NCBI GenBank assembly: GCA_020746105.1
Contig: CM036619.1
Location: 71,785,635-71,849,634 of the forward strand
From: Trogon surrucura
Taxonomy: Eukaryota > Chordata > Aves > Trogoniformes > Trogonidae
Direction: 5' to 3'
DNA length: 64,000 nucleotides
Position numbers and translations under genes: made by a program. Positions 12,401 to 24,785 of the stretch are shown one piece after another. The notes beneath the pieces were generated by a model, which saw only the letters and a program-made list of their open reading frames with translations, searched no databases and was not told the origin of the DNA. The stretch's first letter is position 1; each line of letters opens with the position of its first letter.

Positions 12401-15400
12401 TTGGAGGTCAAAATTATTCCAGAGTTGCTGATTTGTTTAATAACTGAAAATAACGTACCTTTAGTGCTAGGGTTTGCTGTAAGATTAGGTTAATTCATTT
12501 GCAACGTTAGGAACACATATTTAGTCATGTACTGGTTCCTGTTGTTGGGCAACAACAGGAAAATTGCAGTGTTTTGTTTTACGAGGCCTTTCTATGTGGG
12601 TGCAATAAGAGTATTGGTTGCTGTCTCATCTTACACTGTCTCACCCTCTCTGACAGCTAGAGATGTCCAGTGGTATCTAGTTTGAAGGTAGGCTTTTCCT
12701 TAAGAGAACTTCACCAACTGCAGTGCCCACTGCAGTTTGGAAAGGGTGCTCTGTTTTTGGCTCCTGTATCTCATGTTGTTCTCTGATGATACATGATTCT
12801 AGTCACTGTAACCATCTGTACAAAATGTCTGACTTGCTTTCTTCAGCCTTTGGAATTTCTGTGGTTTCTTCACAATGTTGCCTTTTGTTGAGAATGACTA
12901 AAGAACCTTTAGATTTTGTTTGCCCCTTTGTCTTCTGTGTGATGAGTGAATAGAGTCACCTTTTCCAACCCATTCATCTGTTGTCAAATTTCACAATTCT
13001 TTGATTCAGAAAACAGAAAAGTCCCAATCTTTGTCACTGGCAAGCATTTGGACCCATTCTGCTATCTAAATTGAATATCAAACATCAGGTGCAACAATCA
13101 AACTCTGATAGGTGTGACAGTGTTCATGTCATGCCTTCTCCCACGCCCTTTTAACCTGCTGAATATTTTTGGCCAGCTGTAGTGGCCAGGAAGAAATGCA
13201 ACTCATTTTGCATCACCAAATGTCATCTGGTTCTCCTATAATCACTATTTTATTGATGAACCTGTAGAGCTAATACAGACTGATCAGGCAAGATTGTCCT
13301 TGCTAGAGGTTGGTCTTGGTTACATTCCACCTTACTATAACCTAAGTATGGTGGTGTAAAAGTTGTAGAAGGCAGACAAAACCCGATCTTTTTGAATGAG
13401 GTACTTATCTTCTAAGAAGGCCAGTCTGAGAGGAAGATGCTTAGGCAGAAGAACTTAAGGAGGTTGCCTTTTTAAAAAAAAATAAATCTGTTTTCAGGAA
13501 TTGTGTCACATCCTTTTCTACTTTTAATTACAAATATTCCATTTTGAAACTTAGGACATTTGTTAACTCAATTTCAGCTCTCCTGGCTCCTTGCTAAATA
13601 GGGTTTAACTACAAGTTCTTCTTGATCAGCCTTGGTTTTGCTCACAAGGATGAAAAAGAAGAATATGTTTCTTAATTTTCAGAGCCACTATGACCTTGTG
13701 ATCCATTAAAAAGGATTCAGAAAATAAATATTAAGTGGAATAGTCCTGTCTGTTATTTGCTGTGATATTCAGATGATTTCAATTTAGATAATAGGGCAAA
13801 ATTAATTTGCTTACTCTGACATTTCTCGTTTCACAAGAAAGAATTATTCATGAATCTCCATTGTTGTTTTTTTCTCTGTGCTTCATACAGTTCAGAAAAC
13901 AATGTTTTTTTAAAGCTGTGTGTATTTATTTCTCTCCTGCTAAATGCATGACTTGTAGCAACCTCAGTTAACAGTAAAGGCTCTTTTTTTTTCCTGAGCA
14001 AGCAGAGTAGAAAGCCTTACTTTTCAGCTCATTATTACATTTATTTAATACAACCCTGTTGTTAATTACATGCCAAATAAAAAACTATCAGTGAGGACTT
14101 CTAACATTGACTTTGAAATATCCTGAAAATAAATTAGAGGCTTGCATACCAGCAGTATACTTAAAAACCCCACAACATTTGACTTCAATATTTCTGTCAT
14201 ATTGCTGTGTTCTGAATGATTAAGGAGTATGAAACTGTTATTGCTTTGTCTATCGTTGTGTGATATCTTTCAAATAAAAGCATTTTAAGAATGCTACTGA
14301 ACTGAGCATTGTGAGGAGAGAGGAACCAACAGCCTCTGGAGCTCTGTGTGCAGAGCTGTGATCGTACTCTATCTTAGAAAGAAAGTCAGGACTCCCAGAT
14401 AACTTTTCATTTTCTTTCCTCCCACCTTCTTGCTGGTCACCTAGCAGGTCAGTAGGATCTTTATCCTCCACATTCTTCCTTACCGCTTGTTTATCTTTGT
14501 GAGTCCAGACTGAACATTTTCCTTCTCTCTCAAAGTACTGCCAGGTACTTCTCTGTTTCTTCTCTCTCGTGCTGTTTGAGTTTGACCTCCTTCTGTCCTC
14601 TGTGTAGATGGCAAATAGATTTGTCGATGTTGTTTGCCAGCCACTTCAGTAGGCCTTCATACGCTTTTGTCGACATTTGTAGAAACAGCTTGTACGCAAG
14701 GCAAATGAGCTGTCCCTGAGCAGCTGGGTATTTATGACCCATTAACATGTGCTGAGTTTTGAGACTTTCTGAAATTATGATACAGAGCCCGAGTACTGAT
14801 CCATGAGGGAGGTATTTGCTGCCTCAGTGCTTAGCTCTTCAATGCAATTTTTTATGCTTTGGTGTTTAGTGGTGTGTTGGGAAGTGCTTTGTGCCTGCAG
14901 GATCCGGTTCTTTGCCATGTGTCTTGTACTGCTATCACATGTAGTACCTCTGACTGGAAGCATTATTGTTCTTTGCATTAGCAGCTTCTCCATCAAAGAA
15001 AACTTGAGACTACATTTTTATGTTTCAGAAAACTAGCCAGGGTTACCTACATAACTTTTGATAACTTGCCTTTGACAGCTTGATGTTCTTGTCTGAACTG
15101 CTACAAAATAGAGAGAGGAAAAAGAGAACATCATCTGCAGATGAAGAAACCGAAGGGATAGGGACATTCACTTGACTTTTCTAAGGGTAGAAAGCTGATC
15201 AATGAAGAGACAATCTAAGGCCAACATAGTCATTACCTCTTATCTAAACTGGTGAAGTCAAAAGATTACTTTCTTTGGAATTGATGCTTTTTAAATCTGT
15301 TTGGCTTTAGTTGACAATTATTTTTTCATGTTATGAATTTGATTCTGAAGTCCCCATGCTTATTTTGTGCTGATGTCTACAGTATCCATTCTATCTTAAA

Positions 15401-18400
15401 ACAAACATTTAAAAATACTGGTTGGGGTTGAGGAGGCGAGCAGTGGAAAAAAAAAAATGTATTCATCAAACATATATTGAGCTTTGAAGAGCTAGAATTG
15501 CATTTGTTTTAAATTATAGATTTGCATGGTTCTACTTCTTTCTTCTACCTGTCAAATTTGGATGAATTCTCATTTAACCAGGGTGCATCTTCCAGCAGAG
15601 AAAACATTAGTAGTTGGGAATTATTTACATTAGAAGCTGAGAAAGGTAGACAGGTGTTCAGGAGAATTTAGGTCAGACAGACATATTAATAAAACAGAGA
15701 TGCTTTCCAACCTAGTATGGAAGAGGACAGGGATACACAGCTGAACTGGAGGAGGAACAGATGGAGACCACGGAGTTAAAATGTCAGAGCACAAATGTAA
15801 AGTGAGTGTGTCAGACTAGAAGCTAAAAGAAAGTGACTGCCATTGTCTGTACACCTGTGTGAGAAGCTGGAAAGGAAGAAGAGATTAACTCCTTTGCCCA
15901 TCGCTACTGAGGCATGGCAGAATGACAGGGGTTGATGGACATCTGAGATTCCTGACTGCTGACCGCACACGCAAGAGGTTAGGTCATAGATCTGAGGGAT
16001 AACTGTTCTGGGCTTCTGTAAAACCAAGAAAGGAGATGTATGACAAGCAGGCTGGTGTGGCTGCATTTTAATGCTCTCACTTGGTCATTCTGCCTTGTAA
16101 TGTGCATTCAAAGAAGCAGGGTTAGGTTTACAAGACTGAGCCTTAGGTTTTGCACCTCTAATATTGCAGTGCAGGTTTAATGTTTGGTTAATACAGGATT
16201 GCTGGTTTTCCACGTGATTGTAATAAATGTATTAGGCAGAAGGCTATGTGGGAAAATCTCTGCAAAAGTTCAGGAATACCAAGTTTTCTGCATTTGTCTG
16301 GGTAATCTGTTATGTAATCAGGTTGCTGACAGTTTTCTTAATCAGTACTTCACTTTTAGAGAGCTACTCTCAAACTGATCTATTTTTTTTCCTGCTGATC
16401 TGCAGAGGATTCAGATTTTTAAATATGCTATCAGAAATATTTTTAGACATTAAACCAAGGAAATAGATGAATTTTTGAGGGTCTATGTGTCTCTCAAGAA
16501 ATCATACAGGAAAACTCAAGAACAAAAGAAAAAAGAATCAGAGCATCAGCTTCTCTTTTTCTGGCATCTGTCTTTAATTTTGTGCTTCATGCATGTCAGT
16601 GTGTGATATCAGAAAATGTAATTTAGTATCTGTTATTTTTCAGAAGTGGGTTATTCACTTGAGGTTGTTACGAAAGTTCCCGAGAGGGAGGTTTTTTTAA
16701 GCAGGCCCTTGAGCAGATCACTTTTGATTCACATAAATTGTTTTGGTAGTCCCGGGAGACCCATGCTTGACAGGAGAGCAGGTAGCAAAAAAAAATAAAA
16801 AATAAATCTGCCACTAGCAATGCCATTTCCTCTCCTAAGGCAGGTACAGGCTACAAAAAGCTCAGAATGGAAGTTCATGATCTTCCTCTCTGAGTGAAGA
16901 GGAGATGTACAGTGTGGGGCGTGCTCTGTTCGGACCAGTGTGGTGACTAAAAGGTTGTGATTAGGTGTCAGGCCCTTGTCCTGTGTGTGCTCTGCAACTT
17001 GTAATCTGACAGAAGAGAGGAGGAGGAAGCATGTGAGCAGTAGTGATAAGTGCCTGCAATTAATTGTGCAGGTTAAATCACATCTGAAATTTGATTAATT
17101 TGCCTCTTCTAGTGTAGTGTGCGGTGGGGCTTGTTCATAGCGTTATCTTTTCACAGTGTTTTTCATTAACATGATGTATCTGACTCCTAACAACCAGGAT
17201 GTTTTAATAACAGATTCCCAAACACACATGCAGAGAGAGGCTATTTCAAATAGAGTGTAGCAAGCATGAAATGAATTTTGGAAGCTTTTAGCATGAAACT
17301 TTTTTTTAACGTGTAATATAGCATTTGGAGGGACGGACTGTGGTGAGTTTGGTGGGTTTTTCTGTTTGTGTTTTCCTTTTTTTCTTGGACAGACAGTGAA
17401 CACATCCATGGTGTATACAGCAGCTTTTTAAATTATTGTTACTACTAATAAGAATAACTTTTCCAGGCTAAAATTGTCTTTACTCAATTAATTAAGTATA
17501 ACCTAACCAAGTAAGAGAACTGAAGTGCCTTAATACTTTGATTCAGAGAAGCCTTGATAATATATCCTATGTTGAATAAATTGGCTGACTGGGTTTGACA
17601 GGAGAGCATGGTATCATGATTGGAGAGATTGCCAAAAACTCGCAACTTAAGTTTTGGCTTGAATTGGTGATTAAAGGGTAAAGTCAAGATTATGTTTGGG
17701 CAGTGTTGGGAGAGGAAAACGCAGGGAAGCCACAGTATTTGGAGACGCTGAAATGGGATTTTGGTGTCAGAGATGTTTGTTTAACTGTGCATCTCTGTAT
17801 TTGATATCTGTCCATCAATATCTTGTCCTCTGGTCATTAGAAATGCATCACTGCAAGTAGAACGAAACTTAATATTCTTTGTGCAGATGAAACTCTCACT
17901 TCTGTGAAATTGTGTGCCAATGCCTAGAATGCAGTACTTTCGATTTAAATAACCATGGGTTTGTGCTTGCTGACTTAAGTTGTCACAGTCACGGTCTCCA
18001 CGTTTTATTGTAAGTTAGCTATGCTGTTAGACTGTGGGTTCTCTGGTATGTTGCTTTTAGTGTATGTATTCTCTCTTGATGTATATACTCACTCTCTATG
18101 TTTCCAGAGAGTGAAAAGAAACAACCTTGAGCCACAACACAACAGTTGCTAAGGGACACTGACTGTTAACAAAGCTGGGGAGAGAAGACTCTGCCTCTGT
18201 GTGAGTGTTGCCCAGTGCTCTATGTAGAGTATGACCTGAAACTGTTTCAGGAAAACAGGACATTAGCTTTTGTGTTTTGTGGGGTTTTTTTGGTGGGTTT
18301 CTTATTTGTTTACTTGTTTATTTGTTTTCTGGGGAGAAGGAAGCCCTGAAGCTCCTGCTCATTGCTGCTCTGCTGTAAATTAACTGTGCTCCTCCTGGAC

Positions 18401-18702
18401 ATGAGAGAGCACATTTAATCAACACAAAACGCAAGCTTGCTGTTTTCTCTAGGGGGAAGGGAAGAGGGAGGTTTTTGACCAAAATCTGTATTTAAAAACA
18501 AGTTTGGGAGCGCTGGTGTCATGAGAGGCGCTCCTGCTGATTTTCCTTTTCTTTTTTTTTTTTTTTCCCCCCCTCTCCTTTGCTTTTTGGAGTCTGTGCC
18601 TTTCTCTTCATATTGAATGTACTTTCAGGACTATTTTCTGAATTTTAACAGTCCTTGAGCTCTCAATATTTCCTGGATTGTTTAAATTTTTTTGCAAGTT
18701 TA
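9438..18702. other. Unique non-coding stretch, no gene recognised
   Basis: More than 9 kb without a recognised gene or family repeat. An unassigned open frame of about 135 codons lies on the minus strand at 14249-14653, overlapped in another frame by a second open stretch. Donor-like GAGGTAAGT occurs near 11841. A homeodomain-type AT motif cluster lies at about 17040-17105. An imperfect TTTG-rich tract (18290-18335) and a T-rich/C-rich pyrimidine run (18541-18580) precede the next CR1. Confidence 0.55.
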
Positions 18703-19100
18703 TTCTAGGTGTTCCTTAAGTGGAACACTGAGGAGGAGACTGGGGGGGGGGGGGGGTGACCTTATTAATGTTTATAAATATGTAAAAGGTGAGTGTCAGG
18801 AAGATGGAGCCAGGCTCTTCTCAGTGATGTCCAATGACAGATCAAGGGGCAACAGCTGCAAGATAGAGAATAGGAGGTTCCACAAAAAATATTAGGAAAA
18901 AATTTTTCACTGTGAGGGTGACGGAGCACTGGAACAGGCTGCCCAGGGAGGTTGTGGAGTCTCCTTCTCTGGAGACACTCAAAACCCGCCTGGACACATT
19001 CCTGTGCGCTCTAGTGTAGGGGATCCTGCTCTGGCAGGGGGGTTGGACTAGATGATCTTTCGAGGCCTCTTCCAACCTTTAACATTCTGTGATTCTGTGA
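18703..19100 (+). mobile_element. CR1 3' end with a 15-G run
   Basis: A 5'-truncated CR1 covering the C-terminal coding part and the 3' untranslated tip. Recognisable pieces are the CTTATTAATGTTTATAAAT segment, GGAACAGGCTGCCCAGGGAGG (residues around WNRLPREV) and the tip with CTGCTCTGGCAGGGGGGTTGG, ending ATTCTGTGATTCTGTGA. A run of 15 G at 18742-18756 replaces the usual GAGGGGTGACC. Frameshifts make it non-coding. The tail is the same type as in the copies at 45.3, 48.9, 50.1 and 53.8 kb. Confidence 0.9.
18742..18756 (+). repeat. Homopolymer G15
   Basis: Fifteen consecutive G inside the CR1 fragment, at a place where related copies have only about four G. Slippage is the likely origin. The run could form quadruplex structure and is prone to length error in sequencing. 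Confidence 0.9.
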
Positions 19101-22100
19101 AGTGTAGCGTTATATATTCTTCCTGTATAATTGGAGTGTGTGTTCCCATTTGTGATTCTTTTTGGTTGTATTTACTTTATAAGCAGTGAAGGCTTTTTGC
19201 CACCAGCTCTAGAAGCATGAGAGAGCTACCATGTGAAGGCGAGGCACTGAATTTTTGGAAAGCTCTTGTTTGGTTCTGTATTCAGGTGTGAGTTGTTCAG
19301 ACCTCCCACAGATCACTGACTCCTTGTGATATGTTAGTGTGAGAGTTGTTCAAGGCTATTCAACACTTGGCATAAGATGGTTTTAATGAATATTATTAAA
19401 TGTATTGGTGGCAGTTTTTTTTTTCCTAGAGAATGCAGTTGGCTCCTTTTGCCTCTCAGCCTCTTGGTTTTTTTTAATTGTGACTGAGGGATTCACCACC
19501 CCTCATAGCTGTGTGGTTGTTTGTGGGAAGGCAGTTTGGAGCTACACAGGTGTCTAAGCAGCGTTGCTAACAGGCTTTTACTGCTTCCGTGGACAGAGGC
19601 TGAGGTGATTGACTAACTGACTTTCTCATGGAAATGCCTGGAAATTTTTATAGTTGGCAGCACTGGCAGTCACACCTATTGTAACAGCAATACTGTCAAG
19701 TGCTTCCCAATTTATTATGTGCCATGGGGCTGATGACCTATTTAGCCAAACATTTTAATAAATCACTCCTGGGCAACTGACACAGATGACCAATACTGGA
19801 ACATTTTTGAACACTTCTGAACAACAGATTTATGGTGAAACAGGGCTGGCGGTTATGTGGGTAATAGAACAGAAAAAGTACATATTGATGGATTGTGTTG
19901 AAACCACATTTCAGAAAGCGCCCTTGGGCTCAGCGCTCCAACATATTTTACTTGCTTTGACCTTTGCATAGATCTTAGAAATGTTGACTAACCACCTCAT
20001 GCTGACAATGTCATTATGTATTTTTGGAGAGACTTTTGTGCCAATGCAGAGGTATTCCTACAGTATTCAAAATGCCTTAAATGCTTCAAGCTTTCATGGA
20101 ATATCAACACAGTGACCTTTGCTTCATGGCTGTGGTAGCTAAGGAAATCTCATTATAGATGCTGCAGTGTAACTTTGGTTTGACTTAGTGTTGTGTTTCT
20201 AAAAAAATAAAAAATTGCTCAAAATGCAATTCAGCCTGTAAAGCTGAAGTATTTTATCCTGTGGCTTTATGATAGTTTTCTTATTGCTGTGTGAGGTGTA
20301 TTTCAGTGAATAGTAGAAAACGTTTGTGTCAGCTTTTGGAAAGAGGACTAGAAATACTTGCAGTTCGATAGGTATCCCCTCTGTTCCCTGTGTGGTTGCT
20401 AATTGCTAACCTAACATAGATGATGCACCAGAAAGCACAATCAGTCACCTTCACTGCCTGCAAAAACCTTGGAAGAAATGAATGGGATGGCTTGTTCTGA
20501 AGTTATGCCCTGGGTCACAGCTGTGCACACCATTTAGGAAGGCTTCTGTAGTTACAAGGGCACTGCTTGAACGAGACATTACACTGACTCCAGTCTGGAT
20601 ATTTGACCAGCCCTGTATGTTGTTTTAAATTATTACAAGCAACATAAAAATATCTAAGGGCTTCAGACTCTGTTTTTATTTTGGAGTATAATAAAGAATG
20701 TTTGATTGTGGAGGCGAAATCTGGGTTCAGTCAGTGAGCACCACTGCAGTTTTGGAACTGCTTACTTTACATTCTCCAAGAACTCTGTGGTGTTGAAAGC
20801 CGGACTGAGGAGCTGGCCTGTGGGTTGTGTTGCTTGTAGCCCCAGGTTAAGATTGTGGCCTCAATTCCTAGTGCTTCCATCATAGGTCACATCTGATAAA
20901 GGCACCCTAGGATGTAAGTCACAAGAGTCTCTTCGTTTTCCCTGGTTCTGTCTGTCTTGATGTGCTGCTGTGGGAGAAAATGGACACAAGTGCAGGAGAA
21001 CTGAAAGTACAGGCTGTTCTTACCATCTGCCAAACCTTCATTCTTTGAACCTGAACTGCCAGCTAAGTATAGTGTGTTCTGTCCTGCACTCATCACTGCA
21101 AAGCTGCTTCAGTTACTGCCTTTTGAAACCTGCTGGGGTCATTCAGACCTCTGAAATAACAAGTACACCTGTAGCGCCAATAGACTATTACTTTGATAAT
21201 AGTCTATTGATAATAATAGTTATCTGGTAATAACTTCCTAGTACTTGTTTTGTAGTTCACAGTGCCAGCCAAGAGATGAGTTGCTGCTTGTCATAAACAC
21301 TTGAGTTTAAACAGTATGCAGCTCTGTCATGACTGTCAGGAGAGGTCTCTCTGTCACACAGGGAAGGAAGGAATGAGCCTGGGACAGCTGTAAGGATTAT
21401 TTAAGAGACAGATTAAGAATTAAATGACCTTTAATGTTAAGATCCCTTTAAATGGATTTGATGCGTCTGACAAAAACTTGAACTCTTTAACGTTTTGGAA
21501 GGATAATGAGGCATTTGTCATTATTTCTGTCCTCGTGTTCTGTTTAGATCACTTGTATTTCTGAGAGGACAGCTTGGAAAGCAGTCGTACCCCATAGATG
21601 TGCCTGGGAGCCAGGTGAAACTGTTGTCTCATAGATTGACCTGTTATCTTGTTCTCTGAGAGACTTCTGGTTTCCTCTTATACCCTGGGGTTAAATTCCA
21701 TTTTGAAATAAATGGATACAACTTGAATAGGTTGTAAACTGTGTTCTGTTTTTCTTGCTTCTCTATGGCAGTTGAGCAGGAACAGATAGTCTGTTTCCTG
21801 ATAGCTGTTGTTGGGAGAGCTACAGGAATTTGCAGCTCTGCAAGGCAGTGTATTTTTCCTGTTGATGTCCCCTAGAGCAGGGAGAAATACCTCATGGCCT
21901 GGAGGAAGAATATTTTGATTTTTGCAGATGATTTTTGCCTTTTTGTGGGCAAAGCAAACTATATGAATACCAGAAAGCCTAGCTGGATGTCTTTGTGCCC
22001 TTAAGAACTGCTTAAAGGAGAATAAATAGAATCACTTATTTTAGTAGCTACCAGTGAGAGGAATATCTTTTGAAGTTGTATGAAAGGGTATTGAGAAATT

Positions 22101-24629
22101 AGTTTATAAAATTGTTTCACTTTAACGTTTATGTAAGCAATGATTAACGTTTGGTGAAATCAAGCTGAAACGCATTCTTTTTGCCTTGTTTCTTCTTTCA
22201 GAAAAGACCCAGCAAAACAGGGAGCTCAGTGGAATTTTGGCCTTTGGGTGAATTGACTAGGAAAAAAAGTCAATTTGAGTGGAGGGAGAGGGAAGATTAG
22301 TGCTGTGTTGCAGAAAGGAGCTGTGGTGATGGCTGTTACCTCAGATGGCATGGCCGGGCAGCTTTAAAGTCTCATCTCAGGAGCTTTTGTGAACCCTGTA
22401 TTGTTTTAAACTATTGATTCTTGAACTTGCAAAGAGGAGGGTAGAGTGACTGCTCAGATATGTTGTCCTCTTGTTTCAGAAACCAAATGGCTGCCAAACT
22501 GTACTGTGTCACTTAGCTGCTCCACACCTAAGGGCAATAGGAAGACTTTATCCTCTTCCTTCTCTTTTTTTCCACCATAGTAATTTTAGTGCCTCCAGAG
22601 AATTACAGATTGATGGTCCTATATCTCCCTCTTACCCTTGCTGATTGCACTTCTGTGCGGCCCTGACCTATCCAGATCTTCTTGGAGTAGAAGAGCGGCC
22701 TTTCTTCCTCTTCATATTCAGTTCTCGATCTCTGAGCAGAGAACCAAATGAAAATTGGTGTTACTTGCTGTAATAACACTGATCTTGAAGAGAGTTAGCA
22801 AAGTATTGCTGCTGGACTGGCTTAGAGGTAAGTGACATTTTTTCAGTGGAAACTAGAGATTTATGTAGCACCCAGCAAGGGCTCTAAATTCTCATTACTG
22901 CTTATCCTGAGTTTTGGACCCATAACTGAGTTTTAATGGGACTAACATCTCACTGTGAAATAGTGTTTTAAGGATATTGGAAAACCTTAGCTCCGAGTAT
23001 GGAGATTGTAATTGTGTAGATTTTTTTTTGGATCAAGGTGAAAGCAGAGAGTAGTGGGGTACAGTCACCTGTTATGGCTGTTGGTTCTCCTAAGCATTCC
23101 TTGAGTGAGTTCTTGTGTAAAGTCAGGATGAGTGTGGGTGGAGGCTAAGGAATGGTGTTAGAAGATATTGTGACATCCTGGGGATTCTGGGTGAGCACAA
23201 CCTAAAATGTGGTTGATGTGTGTGAAGCTGTTAGTCTGAAATGCTTCAATGTATGCTGCTTGGCTGACAAGTTCATTAACACATACACACTGGACTGGAG
23301 ACAGTGGGAAGCACTTAAATTTTGCAGTTAAGCTTTGAGAAACAAAGTGGTGAGTAGAACTGGAGGAACTGTACTTTGCCCTTTGGTTTCAGTGGGAGGG
23401 ATATGGAAAATACATGTTTTTCATGGAGAACGGAAGGATAGGGTTGGTAAGGGAGGGAATAAAATTAACTTTGAGAAAGTAAAAAGGTTGACCTTGCCTG
23501 GGAAGTCCGAGGTGGGCAAAGGAAATGGGAAGAGACAAGCTGTTAGAGCATCGTGGCTGCTTGGCTTTGCAGTGTGACCCACTAGGTCAGACAACGTGAA
23601 GGAGCTTGGAATAGTTCAGGAGACAAATTATAATCTTCCTGGAGAATCCTGGGCTACCATCTGAAAGGGACTTGACATAAGCTGAAATTTAACTCCAAGT
23701 AGCAAAGAAAGAGAGGTGAATATGCAAGGAATGTATTTTCTTTCTTCTTGGCCTCTATTTCTCACGTTAACTAAATTAGTTATGAAACTACTGAGTGGAG
23801 TCAGCTTGGGTGAATAAATCTGTAGGGTTTAGTTGTAGTACAACATACTCAGATAATAGTCAGAACATGTATATAAGCTGCTAGATGGAAGAATTGGCAC
23901 TTGTCTTGCAAGGTCAAGGAGGTTGGGCTTCCCTCCACTGTCCACCTCCGCAGTATGAAGAAACCAGGTAGCCCAGTCTGCCAAGACTGGAGTAGCTGAA
24001 GGAGTCCAAACACTACAGTCTGGCTCATGCTACATGACTGGCTAGAGAGGTTTTTTTAATCAAAATGTCTCAGCTTTTGTGTTTTGGGTTTTTTATGTAA
24101 AAAGTTTTTTAGGAGGAAAAAAACCTGAGTATGAAACAGTTAAATGTTTATTCAAATAAAATATTTCTTAAAATCCTTCAAGAAAAACTTGTATGTCTGT
24201 CAAAATGAAGGGAGTACAAGGGAAAAATACAACTAGTTTCTCCAAAACAGCTGTGCATTTTCAAACTCGGTCAAGTAATTCTGCATTTTCTGTATTTGAG
24301 ATGTCTTTTTATTTGACTGGGCTTGAAGGTCTTTGAATTTCTCCAGATAAATGGTAATTTGATAAGTATTGTCATAAACTAGCAGCAGAGCACTTTTGGC
24401 AGTGGAGCTGTTTTATGCTGGAAGCAGATTTGTTTGCAAAATGCAAGTTCATTTAAGCTTACTGTCAGCAGTAAGAGGTTTTTGTAAAGGAGCTTTGTCA
24501 GGAAAGTTTCTTCATTCTTGAGTGAAATTTCCTGTCAAAAACCAGTTCTGTGAAAGAAAAGGGGTTTGTTTTTTTTTTTTTTCAGAAAGAGCCTTCTGGT
24601 TGTAATATTGGAACAGTAATCTGAAAGAT
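19101..24629. other. Unique non-coding stretch, no gene recognised
   Basis: No gene or clear repeat was recognised in about 5.5 kb. Local items are a perfect 13-bp inverted repeat (21178-21209) and a strong acceptor/donor pair with no open frame between (22722-22827). T-runs occur near 19416-19425 and 24570-24581. Open frames are short and unassigned. Confidence 0.55.
21178..21209. repeat. Perfect 13-bp inverted repeat
   Basis: CAATAGACTATTA is followed by the 6-nt loop CTTTGA and then the exact reverse complement TAATAGTCTATTG. It could form a cruciform or RNA hairpin, or be the relic of a short palindromic element. It is too short for a typical pre-miRNA. Confidence 0.9.
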
Positions 24630-24785
24630 AGGTTGTATTGCCACTTCTGCCACTGACTTCCCCTGTGGTCTTGGACAGATCACAAACACTTTGTTATTCA
24701 GAACTATCTATAAAATCTGAGCAGTTTGATTTTTGTGTAGTTGTTTAAGGGCAATTAGACCTTCAGTGCTTTGAAAGAAGGTAGT
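24630..24785 (+). mobile_element. MIR SINE fossil
   Basis: The segment reads TTCTGCCACTGACTTCCCC, then TGTGGTCTTGGACAGATCAC, then TCTATAAAATCTGAGCAG. This follows the MIR core order (GCCACTGACT..., TGTGACCTTGGGCAAGTCAC, CATCTGTAAAATGGG). The end, CAGTGCTTTGAAAG, also resembles the 3' part of MIR. MIR is an ancient tRNA-derived SINE shared across amniotes, so this is an old immobile relic. The match was made by eye. Confidence 0.6.

Noticed and set aside
18090-18113. Eight-bp inverted repeat CACTCTCT/AGAGAGTG
   Set aside because: Short stem with an 8-nt loop in low-complexity CT/AG sequence; expected by chance in 64 kb.
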